Of a DNA stretch of 64,000 nucleotides, positions 45,104 through 54,997 are shown piece after piece. Under the pieces are notes generated by a model. That model was not told the DNA's origin, searched no databases, and worked only from the letters and a program-made list of their open reading frames with translations. Every line of letters begins with the position of its first letter. Position 1 is the first letter of the stretch. Source of the stretch: CAVYGM01 sp963768025 (lineage in GTDB: Bacteria; Bacteroidota; Bacteroidia; Cytophagales; Spirosomataceae). The translations under genes were made by a program, and so were the position numbers. Location of the stretch: contig CAVYGM010000042.1 in NCBI GenBank assembly GCA_963768025.1, forward strand, positions 186,001 through 250,000, written 5' to 3'.

Positions 45104-45139
45104 AGAAGAAGCCGATTCCAGCGTGAATCGGCTTCTTCT
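45104..45139 (+). terminator. Rho-independent terminator
   Basis: AGAAGAAGCCGATTC pairs with GAATCGGCTTCTTCT over 15 bp around CAGCGT, then TGTTTC. It ends 21 bases before the thiL start. Confidence 0.82.
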
Positions 45140-45160
45140 TGTTTCTATCAAATTCATATT

Positions 45161-46189
45161 ATGTCCGAAACACGTACCGAAATAGCTTCCCTCGGAGAGT
45201 TTGGCCTCATTACTCGCCTGAGCGCAGCTTTTGAGGCAACCAACTCTGATACTATCAAAGGCATCGGAGACGATGCTGCCGTCATTGACCTCGGCCAGGA
45301 GTACGGCCTCCTGAGCACCGACCTATTGCTCGAAGGAGTGCATTTTGACCTTACTTTTTGTCCGCTCCGGCATCTGGGCTACAAAGCGGTCGCCGTCAAT
45401 GTATCCGACATTGCCGCGATGAATGGCATCCCTGGGCAGGTAACCATAAGCCTGGCGGTTAGTAACCGGTTTTCGGTGGAGGCCCTGGAAGAACTGTACG
45501 CTGGTATCAACGCGGCCTGTTCCGATTTTAAAGTAGATCTGGTAGGTGGCGATATGGCATCCTCCCGGTCAGGACTCCTGATCTCGGTGAGTGTATTTGG
45601 TAAAGTAGCCAAAGACAAAGTGGCTTACCGTACCACGGCCCGGCCCAATGACCTCCTGTGCGTAACGGGCGACCTGGGAGGCGCCTACATGGGGCTTCAG
45701 ATCCTGGAAAGAGAAAAACAGGTGTACCTGGCCAACCCGGGCATGCAGCCCCAATTGGAAGGAAACGAGTACGTGATTCAGCGTCAGCTTAAGCCCGAAG
45801 CCCGCATGGATGTGGTGTACGAATTGGCCGAGGCCGGGGTAGTTCCCTCCGCTATGATTGACGTATCGGATGGCTTAGCCTCCGACCTGCTGCACCTGTG
45901 CTCGCAGTCGGGTGTAGGGGCCATGGTGTTTGAAGAAAACCTCCCGATTGACGAACAGGTGTACCTGGCCGCTACCGAACTGAACCTGAGCCCCATCACG
46001 GCCGCTATGAACGGTGGTGAGGATTACGAACTTCTATTTACCATTCGTCAGGCTGATTATGATAAGGTCAAAAATAACCCCAAAATAAGTGTGATCGGCT
46101 ACATGACTGATCAGGCTAAGGAGGTACAACTGAGTACCAAGAGTGGAAACAAAATACCGATTACGGCCCAGGGCTGGACACATTTTTGA
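45161..46189 (+). CDS. thiL: Thiamine-monophosphate kinase
   Basis: A 342-aa PurM/ThiL-family ATP-dependent kinase making thiamine diphosphate. Motifs: LGEFGLITRL, IKGIGDDAAVID (Mg-ATP acidic cluster), LLLEGVHFDL, VNVSDIAAMNG, DLVGGDMASS and the C-terminal AMNGGEDYELLFT. Full length. It is isolated from other thiamine genes and ends at the bidirectional terminator facing the mannose-1-phosphate guanylyltransferase gene. Confidence 0.95.
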   Translation: MSETRTEIASLGEFGLITRLSAAFEATNSDTIKGIGDDAAVIDLGQEYGLLSTDLLLEGVHFDLTFCPLRHLGYKAVAVNVSDIAAMNGIPGQVTISLAVSNRFSVEALEELYAGINAACSDFKVDLVGGDMASSRSGLLISVSVFGKVAKDKVAYRTTARPNDLLCVTGDLGGAYMGLQILEREKQVYLANPGMQPQLEGNEYVIQRQLKPEARMDVVYELAEAGVVPSAMIDVSDGLASDLLHLCSQSGVGAMVFEENLPIDEQVYLAATELNLSPITAAMNGGEDYELLFTIRQADYDKVKNNPKISVIGYMTDQAKEVQLSTKSGNKIPITAQGWTHF

Positions 46190-46193
46190 CTAA

Positions 46194-46225
46194 GCAGCGG
46201 GGTTTGCTTACCTAAACCCCGCTGC
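46194..46225. terminator. Bidirectional terminator
   Basis: Perfect 12-bp stem GCAGCGGGGTTT/AAACCCCGCTGC with an 8-base loop between the convergent thiL and manC genes. Confidence 0.85.
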
Positions 46226-46254
46226 CCTGATATCCCCGGTTTTCACACCGGCAA

Positions 46255-47322
46255 TTAGCTGTATTTCGGGTTAAGTTGTTTGGCTTCGGACACGAGTTCT
46301 TTCACTTTCTGTTCGTCGTCCTTCCGGCAAATCAGCAGGACACCGTCGTATTCGGCTACTATGAAACCTTCTAATCCATTTACCACCACGAGTTTATCTT
46401 TGGGAACTTTGATGATACAATCCCGGGTATCGTAAAGGAGCAGATTGCCTTCGGTCACGTTCTCGTTGGCGTCTTTTTCCGATACCTCGTAGAGCGACTT
46501 CCAGGTACCCAGATCCGACCAGCCAAAACTACTCAGCACCACGTGTACGTTGTGGGCCTTCTCCATGATGCCGTTGTCGATCGAGATGTTGCCGCAGTGC
46601 GAATACGCCTTGTTGATGAAGTTGAGTTCTTCGGGAGTGAAATAATATTTTTCCCCTTCTTCAAAAATCTCCGCAATATCAGGCATATGCATCTTCACTG
46701 CTTTTTTCAAAGCCTGTACATTCCACACAAAGATCCCCGCATTCCACACAAAATCACCGCTTTCCAAAAACTGTACGGCTAGGTCATGATGGGGTTTTTC
46801 GGTAAACGTCTTGACCTTTTTTACCGTTCTTTTGTCGGGTAGGTATTGAATATAGCCGTAGCCCGTATCGGGTCGGGTTGGCTGAATACCCAGCGTAACC
46901 AGTATTTCCTCCATTCCGGTAGCCCCCAACGCTACCCGAATCGTATCCCTAAATACATCTTCTTTCAGGATAATATGATCGGCGGGAGCCACCACAATGT
47001 TGGCATCCGGATTGCGCGACCCAATTTTGTAGCAGGCATACGCGATGCAGGGGGCGGTGTTGCGCCGGTGAGGTTCCAGCAGAATCTGATCCTCTCCCAG
47101 CTCGGGCAGCTGCTCTTTGACCAGATCCTTGTATTCATTGCTCGTTACGATGTATATGTTTTCGATTGGGCAGATCCCGTCAAAGCGAGCTACTGTTTGC
47201 TGCAGAAGCGAGTGACCAGTGCCAAGCACATCATGAAATTGCTTCGGGTAGTTGGTTCGGCTGAAGGGCCAGAAACGGGTTCCAACTCCCCCGGCCATTA
47301 TAATTACGTAGGTATTTTGCAT
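46255..47322 (-). CDS. manC: Mannose-1-phosphate guanylyltransferase
   Basis: A 355-aa sugar nucleotidyltransferase producing GDP-mannose: start MQNTYVIIMAGGVGTRFWPFSRTNYPKQF (signature GGxGTRxWPxSR), VVAPADHII, FVWNAGIFVWNV, and GWSDLGTWKSLYEV. I use the ATG at 47320-47322, where the family N-terminus begins; the frame extends 15 residues further without homology. It lacks the isomerase domain of bifunctional ManC/PMI proteins. GDP-mannose feeds fucose synthesis (gene at 19781). It follows the DUF3089 gene by 55 bases on the same strand. Confidence 0.94.
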   Translation of the reverse strand: MQNTYVIIMAGGVGTRFWPFSRTNYPKQFHDVLGTGHSLLQQTVARFDGICPIENIYIVTSNEYKDLVKEQLPELGEDQILLEPHRRNTAPCIAYACYKIGSRNPDANIVVAPADHIILKEDVFRDTIRVALGATGMEEILVTLGIQPTRPDTGYGYIQYLPDKRTVKKVKTFTEKPHHDLAVQFLESGDFVWNAGIFVWNVQALKKAVKMHMPDIAEIFEEGEKYYFTPEELNFINKAYSHCGNISIDNGIMEKAHNVHVVLSSFGWSDLGTWKSLYEVSEKDANENVTEGNLLLYDTRDCIIKVPKDKLVVVNGLEGFIVAEYDGVLLICRKDDEQKVKELVSEAKQLNPKYS

Positions 47323-47377
47323 AAAAAATTTTCTGTATGGATGATTTGCAAGTAACAAAGCTATCACTTTTCCGCGA

Positions 47378-48430
47378 CTACTCTTTTTTCAGGAAGGCAT
47401 CTACCCGCTCTTGTACATTTTGACGGATATTTCCCCAAAACAAATTGATGTCGGCGTTATGCCAATTCTGGGTATTCAAAAACATACGTCCTTTTACGTA
47501 AGGCTTGTTGATCCACAGCAGTCCCCCGTTAACCTGGGCATCCGCCAGGTGTGGATAGAAAGTATATTTCAGGCCTACTCCCCCTACGTTATTTTTTTGT
47601 GAAATATAGCTTTCATCCATGAGCCAGGAAAGCGGATTGGTACATACGGCAGTTTCTGACTCCTTTTGGTACCATTCGGGCATATAGCCCCTTGCAAAGG
47701 TTCTCCACGACACAAAGCACCGCGTTTGGCTTGGAGAAGTTCCGGGCGGAATTGACGCAAAGGCGTCGGGTAATACCGGCATCCCGATCAGGTACGCCGC
47801 TACCAGCTGTTGGCCCAGCGGCTTTTGGTCAAAGAATTCTTTCAGCAGTCGTACGGCATGGATTGTTCCCTGGCTGTGGGCCGCTATCACAATGGGCCGC
47901 CCCTGGTTGTGGGTGTCCAGGTAGTAGGCAAAAGCCGTCCTTACATCCGCATACGCCAGGGCCAGCGCCTGAATTTTGTCGGCCTCATTGGGCGTCATAA
48001 ACGCATAAAAATGAGCCTGGCGGTAGCGCGGGGCATACACACGACAGGAGCCGTTAAAGACGGAAGCCTGATTGAGGATCGTGCTCTGATCCGTAAAGAG
48101 GTTGAGAGCCGCATCTTCCAGGTCCGCATTCCAGGGGTGTTCGGAAGTGGGCTCCTTTGTATACGTGGTAGGATGGATGAAGAAAACATCGGCCTGGGCG
48201 GTCGCCTGGGTATCGGTAAAGTCAGAGCGCAGGGGCAGCTGGTCGGCCGGATCTTTTTCGGAAGGCAGGGCGGCCCAAAACCGCTTTTCGGCGTAGTCGG
48301 GGGCATTTGCCGAACTTGGATTGACAAACGTTTTTTGGATAATTACCTGACATCTGGCCTGAATGAGCCCAAGGAAAAACAAACAAAATAGCAACTGGAT
48401 TAAGTAACCCTTGCCCTCGGGAATGGCCAT
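47378..48430 (-). CDS. DUF3089 family alpha/beta-hydrolase-like protein
   Basis: A 350-aa protein of the DUF3089 family. The start at 48428-48430 (MAIPEGKGYLIQLLFCLFFLGLIQARCQ) gives a membrane or signal segment. It has the nucleophile-elbow sequence IVIAAHSQGTIHAVRLL (G-x-S-x-G-like: HSQGT) and the blocks DVFFIHPTTYTKEP and FYAFMTPNEADKIQALALAYADV. The fold is that of an esterase or lipase, but its substrate is unknown. It is upstream of manC on the same strand, which may only be positional. Confidence 0.87.
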   Translation of the reverse strand: MAIPEGKGYLIQLLFCLFFLGLIQARCQVIIQKTFVNPSSANAPDYAEKRFWAALPSEKDPADQLPLRSDFTDTQATAQADVFFIHPTTYTKEPTSEHPWNADLEDAALNLFTDQSTILNQASVFNGSCRVYAPRYRQAHFYAFMTPNEADKIQALALAYADVRTAFAYYLDTHNQGRPIVIAAHSQGTIHAVRLLKEFFDQKPLGQQLVAAYLIGMPVLPDAFASIPPGTSPSQTRCFVSWRTFARGYMPEWYQKESETAVCTNPLSWLMDESYISQKNNVGGVGLKYTFYPHLADAQVNGGLLWINKPYVKGRMFLNTQNWHNADINLFWGNIRQNVQERVDAFLKKE

Positions 48431-48561
48431 TTTTGGATTTTTTAAATGATAGGACAATATAAAATTGTAATTTTAAATGATTAGAAGAAAAAATAGAATT
48501 TTAACGTTACTTATGTATAATATTGCGTCTAAAATAACAGACTAAAATTAAACAAAACTCT

Positions 48562-51500
48562 ATGTTCAAAAGATGTACCAGCAAGCTGTCGTATGTACAT
48601 GCGATACTGCTTATCTTACTCAACACCTCCCTAAGTCTTGGCCAAAACGATGCAGTCAAAGTAGCAGGAAAAGTACTCGATTCGGGAACGCGTGAAGGCC
48701 TCATAGGCGTAAGTATTCAGGTAAAAGGCAGGGTAATTGGAACAACTACCGATGGCAATGGAAACTTTGACTTAACCGTTTCCACCCCAGTTCCGTTCAA
48801 ACTCGTAGTAAGCTCAGTAGGGTTTGAAACCCAGGAAATTGATATAAGCGGAAACAGATCCAACCTAGAGGTAAGCCTGAAAGAGCAGGCAATTATGGGT
48901 CAGGAAGTGATCGTTTCGGCGTCCAGGGTTGAAGAAAGCGTGATGAAATCGCCGGTAGCGGTTGAGCGCATGGACATCCGGGCTATTCGAGAGTCTCCTA
49001 CCGCCAGTTTTTACGATGGATTAGCCAACCTGAAAGGGATTGACCTCACGACCCAGGGCTTGCTGTTCAAGTCCGTTAACATGCGAGGTTTTGGCGCTAC
49101 CGGAAACCCCCGTACCGTGCAACTTATCGACGGTATGGACAACTCAGCACCGGGCCTTAATTTTCCCATTGACAATATTGTGGGCATTCCTGAGCTGGAC
49201 CTGGAAAGCGTGGACGTACTACCCGGAGCGGCCTCGGCCCTCTACGGTCCAAACGCCATCAACGGCCTGATCCTCATGAATAGCAAAAGTCCCTTTCTGT
49301 ACCAGGGGCTGAGCGCGGTGGTCAAAACGGGCGTCATGAGTGCCAGCAACCGCGACGAAGTAACGACTCCTTTCTACGATGCTTCCATTCGGTATGCCAA
49401 AGCTTTCAACGACAAGTTTGCCTTCAAGGTTAACCTGTCCTACATAAAGGCCCAAGACTGGCAAGCCACCAACTATACCAACCTCAATGTGGGGGGGGTA
49501 CAGGACGGGACCCGCGGCGCCGGTGTCAATAACGACTACGACGGCATGAACGTATATGGCGATGAGGTGCAAGCCAACTTAAATACCGTTGGCCAGGGCT
49601 TGGTGGCTGCCAAGTTACTACCTGCGGCAGCGCTAGCGCTGCTACCCAGCGTAAACGTAAGCCGGACAGGATACCAGGAGCAGTACCTGGTGGATTATAA
49701 CACCAAATCTTTCAAGTCCAATGTAGCGCTACATTACCGGATCAATGACAAGATCGAAGCGATTGGACAGTTCAATTACGGCTACGGAACCACCATATAC
49801 ACCGCCACCGGGCGCTATTCCCTCCGCAACTTCAACCTGTCACAGACCAAGCTCGAACTCCGTGGTGATAATTTCACCCTGCGCGCCTATACTACGCAGG
49901 AGCGGTCGGGCGATTCGTACCTGGCAGGTTTGGCAGCCATTGCCATGCTGAACGAGGCCAAACCCCACGCCGTCTGGTTTGGGGAGTACGCCGGGGCATT
50001 CGTACAGGCACGCTCAGCCGGGGCACCCGCCGATCAGGCTTTTATAGCAGCCCGTCAGTTTGCCGACCGTACGCTACCAGCTCCCGGTTCTGATGCCTTC
50101 AACACTTCCCTGGAAAAATGGCGGGGGACGGCTATCTCCAAAGGAGGCAGCAACTTCCTGGATAGAACCAATCTTTACCACGCCGAGGGAGTGTACAACT
50201 TTAAAAATCAGCTCAAAGTTGTAGATTTGCTAGTGGGAGCCAACGTGCGCCAGTACCAGCTCCGTTCGGGCGGAACGCTGTTTGCGGACACCAAAGATGG
50301 CCGCGATGGCACCATTGGTATCACCGAGTTTGGTGGATTCGCTCAGGTTGGAAAAACCTTGTTCAACGACCACCTGAAACTCACGGGATCGCTTCGCTAC
50401 GACAAAAACCAGAATTTTGAGGGCCAGTTTACCCCTCGTGTGTCGGCCGTCACCAGCTTCGGTACGCACAACGTACGGTTGTCCTACCAGTCAGGTTTTC
50501 GTATTCCGACTACCCAAAACCAATACATAGACCTCATCACCCCCAACGCTATTCTGATCGGGGGTTTGGCCGAATTTAACGCCAGGTATAATCTGGAAAA
50601 AGGCATACTGCGTCAGAACCTCGATCCGGCCGTAATCGCTGGCTACGCCAAGCGGCCCGAAGTTGTTCAGCAGGCTACCCAATACGCTACGGCAGCCATA
50701 ACCCAGCAAGTAAGAGCCGGCGTAACGGCCGCGGTCAACAACGGTGTAGCCGCCGGACAAATTCCCAACAATCCACAGGTAATAGCCGCCGCCATAGAGG
50801 CGGGGGTAGCGGCTCAATTGCCGGGCGCATTGCAGGCCAATTTGCCTGGCACCATCGCCCAGGTATTGCCAGCCTTTGCCTTGGCAGCCATTCCTAAGTA
50901 CGTAGCCCCAGAGCTGAAGCCAGAGCGCATTGCCTCCTACGAAATTGGCTACAAGGGAATTATTGGTCGCAAGCTATTTGTGGACGCTTACTACTATTTC
51001 AGTAAGTACACCAACTTCATTGGTACCACCATTATTCTGGTACCCACTGCCACTGCTGGCCCCGGACTGCCCATTGAGTCGGGAGTCGGAAGTGCCAGCA
51101 CCCGCGTTGCCTATGCGCGCCCGGCCAACACCAACGAGTCTATCAATGTGCAAGGCTTTGCCATTGGGGCCGATTATTCGCTCACGAAAGGATTTTTTGT
51201 GGGAGTTAACGTTGCCAACAACGAGCTGAACCGGTTTGTGCCTACTCCTGAGCAGCAGTACGCCGGGTTCAACACACCCAAAAATCGCTACAATCTGAAA
51301 GTAGGTAAGCGGCTGGGGAGTGCGGATAAAATTGGCTTCAATGTATCTTTCCGGCACCAGGATGCTTTCGTGTGGGAATCGGGATTTGTACAGCCTACCA
51401 GTACCAACGTACCGCTGTTCAGCAACACTACCGTACAGGCCATCAACAATTTAGATGCTCAGGTTAGCTACAAACTATCCGGTATAAAATCTATTCTGAA

Positions 51501-51609
51501 AGTAGGTGGCACCAACCTCTTCGGCAAGCCTTATGTGCAGGCCTATGGCAGTGCCTCGGTGGGTTCCATGTACTATGTATCGCTTACGTTCGACGAGTTA
51601 CTGAACTAA
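48562..51609 (+). CDS. TonB-dependent receptor with carboxypeptidase-like domain (no SusD partner)
   Basis: A 1015-aa outer-membrane receptor. Signal peptide (LSLGQ|ND), an N-terminal carboxypeptidase-regulatory-like domain (VAGKVLDSGTREGLIGVSIQVKGRVIGTTTDGNGNF), a plug (LANLKGIDLTTQGLLFKSVNMRGFGATGNPRTVQLIDGMDN), and a 22-strand barrel ending SVGSMYYVSLTFDELLN. It imports a large ligand using TonB energy. There is no susD next to it, so it is not a classic polysaccharide-utilisation pair and may take vitamin, metal chelate or peptide. Residues ~690-780 form an Ala-rich, proline-poor insertion (VIAAAIEAGVAAQLPGALQ) that is unusual inside a barrel loop. Confidence 0.93.
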   Translation: MFKRCTSKLSYVHAILLILLNTSLSLGQNDAVKVAGKVLDSGTREGLIGVSIQVKGRVIGTTTDGNGNFDLTVSTPVPFKLVVSSVGFETQEIDISGNRSNLEVSLKEQAIMGQEVIVSASRVEESVMKSPVAVERMDIRAIRESPTASFYDGLANLKGIDLTTQGLLFKSVNMRGFGATGNPRTVQLIDGMDNSAPGLNFPIDNIVGIPELDLESVDVLPGAASALYGPNAINGLILMNSKSPFLYQGLSAVVKTGVMSASNRDEVTTPFYDASIRYAKAFNDKFAFKVNLSYIKAQDWQATNYTNLNVGGVQDGTRGAGVNNDYDGMNVYGDEVQANLNTVGQGLVAAKLLPAAALALLPSVNVSRTGYQEQYLVDYNTKSFKSNVALHYRINDKIEAIGQFNYGYGTTIYTATGRYSLRNFNLSQTKLELRGDNFTLRAYTTQERSGDSYLAGLAAIAMLNEAKPHAVWFGEYAGAFVQARSAGAPADQAFIAARQFADRTLPAPGSDAFNTSLEKWRGTAISKGGSNFLDRTNLYHAEGVYNFKNQLKVVDLLVGANVRQYQLRSGGTLFADTKDGRDGTIGITEFGGFAQVGKTLFNDHLKLTGSLRYDKNQNFEGQFTPRVSAVTSFGTHNVRLSYQSGFRIPTTQNQYIDLITPNAILIGGLAEFNARYNLEKGILRQNLDPAVIAGYAKRPEVVQQATQYATAAITQQVRAGVTAAVNNGVAAGQIPNNPQVIAAAIEAGVAAQLPGALQANLPGTIAQVLPAFALAAIPKYVAPELKPERIASYEIGYKGIIGRKLFVDAYYYFSKYTNFIGTTIILVPTATAGPGLPIESGVGSASTRVAYARPANTNESINVQGFAIGADYSLTKGFFVGVNVANNELNRFVPTPEQQYAGFNTPKNRYNLKVGKRLGSADKIGFNVSFRHQDAFVWESGFVQPTSTNVPLFSNTTVQAINNLDAQVSYKLSGIKSILKVGGTNLFGKPYVQAYGSASVGSMYYVSLTFDELLN

Positions 51610-51663
51610 TAATTGGGGATCGGTTACTAGCCGTCAGCTTTTATTCGATGACTTTTTGTTCAT

Positions 51664-51707
51664 ACCAACAGGGCCCTCGTTCTATCTTGAACGAGGGCCC
51701 TGTTGGT
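51664..51707. terminator. Very long perfect hairpin terminator
   Basis: ACCAACAGGGCCCTCGTTC and GAACGAGGGCCCTGTTGGT form a 19-bp perfect stem with a 6-base loop, after the TonB receptor gene and before the convergent PNPOx-like gene. Confidence 0.85.
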
Positions 51708-51748
51708 TGGTAAATTGGTCTGATTCGCCAGTCGAATGCCCGATTTTC

Positions 51749-52246
51749 CTACAATTTTACTTCTCCATGCTCGCCTTCATCGTATTGCTTGCCTGTAACC
51801 AGGGCTTTGGCGATTTGAAAAGCCTGCACCATTTTGGATGAGGAGCTATCCCAGTATTCAGCTTCTTTGATTTCAACTTTCAGTACCGTCAGATCGGGAT
51901 CTTCCAGGCCTTTTGGAAACCAGGCCTTCGCCACCGGGCTCCATAGTTCTTCTTTGATGGCTGGGTCGTGGACCATAGAAGCCGTGCCCACAATCGAAAC
52001 ATACGATTGGGAGCCCGTATCGGCATAGCTCACGTTCACATTGGGATGCCGGATGAGCTCGTCTGTCTTGTGCGAGTTTCGGCTAGTGAGAAACCAAAGG
52101 CAGCCATCCGCGTCGAATTTCTGGGTCTGCATGGGTCGGCTCCGGTGTTCCTCGTCCGACTCCATAGTGGTGAGCATGCCTACTTCTATTTTATCAACTA
52201 TTTCCTGAATCTTGGCCAGTTCGTGGTTCATTTCTTCGGTTTTCAT
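51749..52246 (-). CDS. Pyridoxamine-phosphate-oxidase-like flavoprotein (general stress protein 26 type)
   Basis: A 165-aa split-barrel protein: KIEVGMLTTMESDEEHRSRPMQTQKFDADGCLWFLTSRNSHKTDELIRHPNVNVSYADTGSQSYVSIVGTASMV is the FMN-binding core of the GS26/PNPOx-like group, followed by the PKGLEDPDLTVLKVEIKEAEYWDSSS tail. It probably binds FMN or F420-like cofactors and acts in oxidative or general stress. No operon partner. Confidence 0.9.
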   Translation of the reverse strand: MKTEEMNHELAKIQEIVDKIEVGMLTTMESDEEHRSRPMQTQKFDADGCLWFLTSRNSHKTDELIRHPNVNVSYADTGSQSYVSIVGTASMVHDPAIKEELWSPVAKAWFPKGLEDPDLTVLKVEIKEAEYWDSSSSKMVQAFQIAKALVTGKQYDEGEHGEVKL

Positions 52247-52388
52247 ACTGTTTTGAGTTTGTGAAAGTATTGATACTCTTATACTCCCATCAAAACAGTG
52301 CCAACCCTCCTACCAGAATACAGACAAGCTACCGGCGGTTTTCTGACCAGGGTTGTTGAGAAAACTTCCCAAGTTTTTTACGCAAAAG

Positions 52389-53033
52389 TTACTCTTTTGG
52401 CCCGTAGGCCAGGTCGCCGGCATCGCCCAGGCCGGGTACGATATAAAAATGTTCGTTGAGGTGATCGTCCACCGCCCCCAGCCACAGGCGGCACTCGGGC
52501 ATTCGGCTCTGGACATACTGTACCCCTTCGGGACTGGCAATCACGGCGGCAATGTGGGTCTGAATGGGAACACCAAACCTCAGCAGGGCATGGTATACTT
52601 TTTCCAGAGACCGGCCGGTGGCCAGCATAGGGTCCATGAGAATGAGGGTCTTGCCGTGCAGATTGGGACTAGTGATGTAGTCCATCTCTACCTCAAAAGC
52701 ATCGCTGTTGGCATGGTGCCCCCGGTAGGCTCCGATGAATGCGTTCTCGGCCTGATCAAACATCGTCAGAAACCCCTGGTGGAAAGGCAAACTCGCCCGG
52801 AGGATGGTGGCGAGTACCACCGGGTGGCGTAGGGACGCTCCCTGGGCCGATCCCAAGGGTGTCTGGATTTGCTCGGTCCGATACGCCAGCTTTTTAGATA
52901 TTTCAAAGGCCAGCAGCTCTCCTATTCGTTCCAGGTTTCGTCGAAAACGCATACGGTCCGTCTGCAACGAAGTGTCGCGGAGCTCGGCCAGGAAATGATC
53001 AGCAATAGACGGCGTATGGGAAAGAATGAACAT
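52389..53033 (-). CDS. upp: Uracil phosphoribosyltransferase
   Basis: A 214-aa salvage enzyme joining uracil to PRPP to make UMP. Family blocks: LRDTSLQTDRMRFRRNLERIGELLAFEISK, TILRASLPFHQGFL, the PRPP loop LILMDPMLATGRSLEKVYHALL, and the uracil-binding C-terminus YIVPGLGDAGDLAYG. Full length. Stand-alone. Confidence 0.96.
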   Translation of the reverse strand: MFILSHTPSIADHFLAELRDTSLQTDRMRFRRNLERIGELLAFEISKKLAYRTEQIQTPLGSAQGASLRHPVVLATILRASLPFHQGFLTMFDQAENAFIGAYRGHHANSDAFEVEMDYITSPNLHGKTLILMDPMLATGRSLEKVYHALLRFGVPIQTHIAAVIASPEGVQYVQSRMPECRLWLGAVDDHLNEHFYIVPGLGDAGDLAYGPKE

Positions 53034-53116
53034 AACAAAAAAGCTTTTTGGCGAAACAGTGACGATAATACAAATTGATTGGCTAATTTGGAACTTTTAA
53101 ACCAATTGATTTTTGT

Positions 53117-54904
53117 TTGGTACATTTTACACGGGTCTTTTCGTTACCTGTACGCATCGGACCAATTGCCTTTATGCCCCTATTTGTACGTATTTTAGTA
53201 TCTGGTACCTTAGTAGCCTTGTTGTGGTCTTCCAACACCTTTGCCCAAAGCGCATTCATCCCCTTGAATGATGACTATTACCACCTGATTGATCGCCTTG
53301 AAATAAAAAGAGGTAAGTTTTCGGAAGGATTTCATTCCAATATGAAGCCTTTCGAGCGGAGGGCGGTCGTGGCCCTGACCGACAGCATCCGAAACGAGTT
53401 TCGCCTTGATCTTACCTCGATTGACCGTGCCACTATCGAGTACATTCGGAATGATAGCCGGGAATGGGTCCTACCCGACTCCCTGCCTGCCAACACCGTT
53501 GATGACTTTTCGCGAATTGGCTCCTTATCGACGGCGTACAAAAGAAAAAACCGGACTTTTTTCAGCCATCCGGCCGATCTGTTTAGCCTTCATACCAAGG
53601 ATGTGGATCTCCATGTAAATTTTGCTACGAATAACTATGTAGGACGGGAAAACAACACCCAAACGGGCCTGTGGTTTACGGGCCGAGGGGTAGAAATCCG
53701 GGGCATGATCAATAAAAAACTTGGGTTTTATACCTTCGTCTCCGACAACCAGGGTACCTTTCCCAAGTACGTCCGCAACTACACCGAACGCTACAACATG
53801 CCCGCCGAGGGCCTGGCCAAAACCCTCCGCCGCACCGGGGTTGATTTCCTTTCGGCGCGGGGATATATTACCTTCCGACCGCTCAAAAGCATCAATATCC
53901 AGTTTGGCCATGATCGTAATTTTATTGGAAGTGGCTACCGCTCCATGCTACTATCCGACAACAGCAGCCCCTACCTGTTTCTTCGCATAGATACCCATTT
54001 GGGTAAGTTTCAATACACCAATCTATGGAGTAGCATGATCAACTACCAGAACTTCAGGGGACGCGATCTTCTGCGTAGCAAAAAATATTCGGCCATGCAT
54101 CATTTGAGCGTCAACTTAACCGATCGGCTCAATATCGGGGTGTTCGAGGCTGTCATATTTAGCCGCGACAGTTCGGGTATAAAAGGGTATGACCTCAATT
54201 ATCTGAGTCCCGTTATTTTTTACCGCTTTGTAGAGTCCTACCTCGGCAGTCAGGACAATGCCTTGCTGGGATTCAATTTTAAATGGCTCATCGCCCGCCG
54301 CGCTTCTGTGTACGGGCAGTTTATGCTGGACGAATTTTTGACCAAATATTATTTCAGTAAGTCGGGTTCGTGGACAAAAAAATACGGCACTCAGATCGGT
54401 ATCAAGTATGTGGATGCCTTCGGAATAGGCAATCTGGATGTACAGGCAGAATACAACATGGCGCAGCCTTACACGTATTCGCACCAGGATGGCGGGCGCA
54501 ACTACACCCACTTTCGTCAGCCTTTGGCGCACCCGCTCGGGGCGAATTTCAACGAACTGCTACTCCTCCTTCGCTATAAAATCACCCCTCGCCTCAGTAC
54601 CTACGGAACCGTTATGTGGAGCAGGCAGGGGATTGACCGGGCGGGATTGAATTATGGAGGAAACCTGCTGCTGGACTATGACACCCGCGTGAGTGACTTT
54701 GGCAATTCCCTTGGGCAGGGTGTCCCTTTGTATACTCGTTTTGGCGACCTGCGGCTATCCTATATGTTGGCGCACAATCTGTTCGTAGAAGGTCGCGTGT
54801 TGCTTAGGCGGGAGGAGTCGCCCCGGTACAACGTACGGCAGTCTACCAGTATGGCTACGATGGCTTTGCGATACAATATGCCCTATCGCCAGCAGACGTT
54901 CTAA
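53117..54904 (+). CDS. RemB/Wzi-like outer-membrane protein
   Basis: A 595-aa protein, or ~576 aa if translated from the ATG at 53174, which gives a better signal peptide (MPLFVRILVSGTLVALLWSSNTFAQ). The rest is one large beta-barrel. The blocks FIPLNDDYYHLIDRLEIKRGKFSEGFHSNMKPFERRAV, LNIGVFEAVIFSRDSSGIKGYDLNYLSPVIFYRFVESYLGSQDN and GNLDVQAEYNMAQPYTYSHQDGGRNYTHFRQPLAHPLGAN match the Bacteroidota family annotated as gliding-motility protein RemB or capsule-assembly Wzi. RemB in Flavobacterium is a mobile surface adhesin secreted by T9SS, but no T9SS domain is seen here, which fits the Wzi-like outer-membrane reading. Confidence 0.83.
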   Translation: MVHFTRVFSLPVRIGPIAFMPLFVRILVSGTLVALLWSSNTFAQSAFIPLNDDYYHLIDRLEIKRGKFSEGFHSNMKPFERRAVVALTDSIRNEFRLDLTSIDRATIEYIRNDSREWVLPDSLPANTVDDFSRIGSLSTAYKRKNRTFFSHPADLFSLHTKDVDLHVNFATNNYVGRENNTQTGLWFTGRGVEIRGMINKKLGFYTFVSDNQGTFPKYVRNYTERYNMPAEGLAKTLRRTGVDFLSARGYITFRPLKSINIQFGHDRNFIGSGYRSMLLSDNSSPYLFLRIDTHLGKFQYTNLWSSMINYQNFRGRDLLRSKKYSAMHHLSVNLTDRLNIGVFEAVIFSRDSSGIKGYDLNYLSPVIFYRFVESYLGSQDNALLGFNFKWLIARRASVYGQFMLDEFLTKYYFSKSGSWTKKYGTQIGIKYVDAFGIGNLDVQAEYNMAQPYTYSHQDGGRNYTHFRQPLAHPLGANFNELLLLLRYKITPRLSTYGTVMWSRQGIDRAGLNYGGNLLLDYDTRVSDFGNSLGQGVPLYTRFGDLRLSYMLAHNLFVEGRVLLRREESPRYNVRQSTSMATMALRYNMPYRQQTF

Positions 54905-54997
54905 CCCAACAAGGTCAACTCCACTCCCTCTCAACAACCTTCTGGGATAGGCGTGCGAAGTAAAATCATACCCAGCGAATTCAACTAAGAAACCGAT

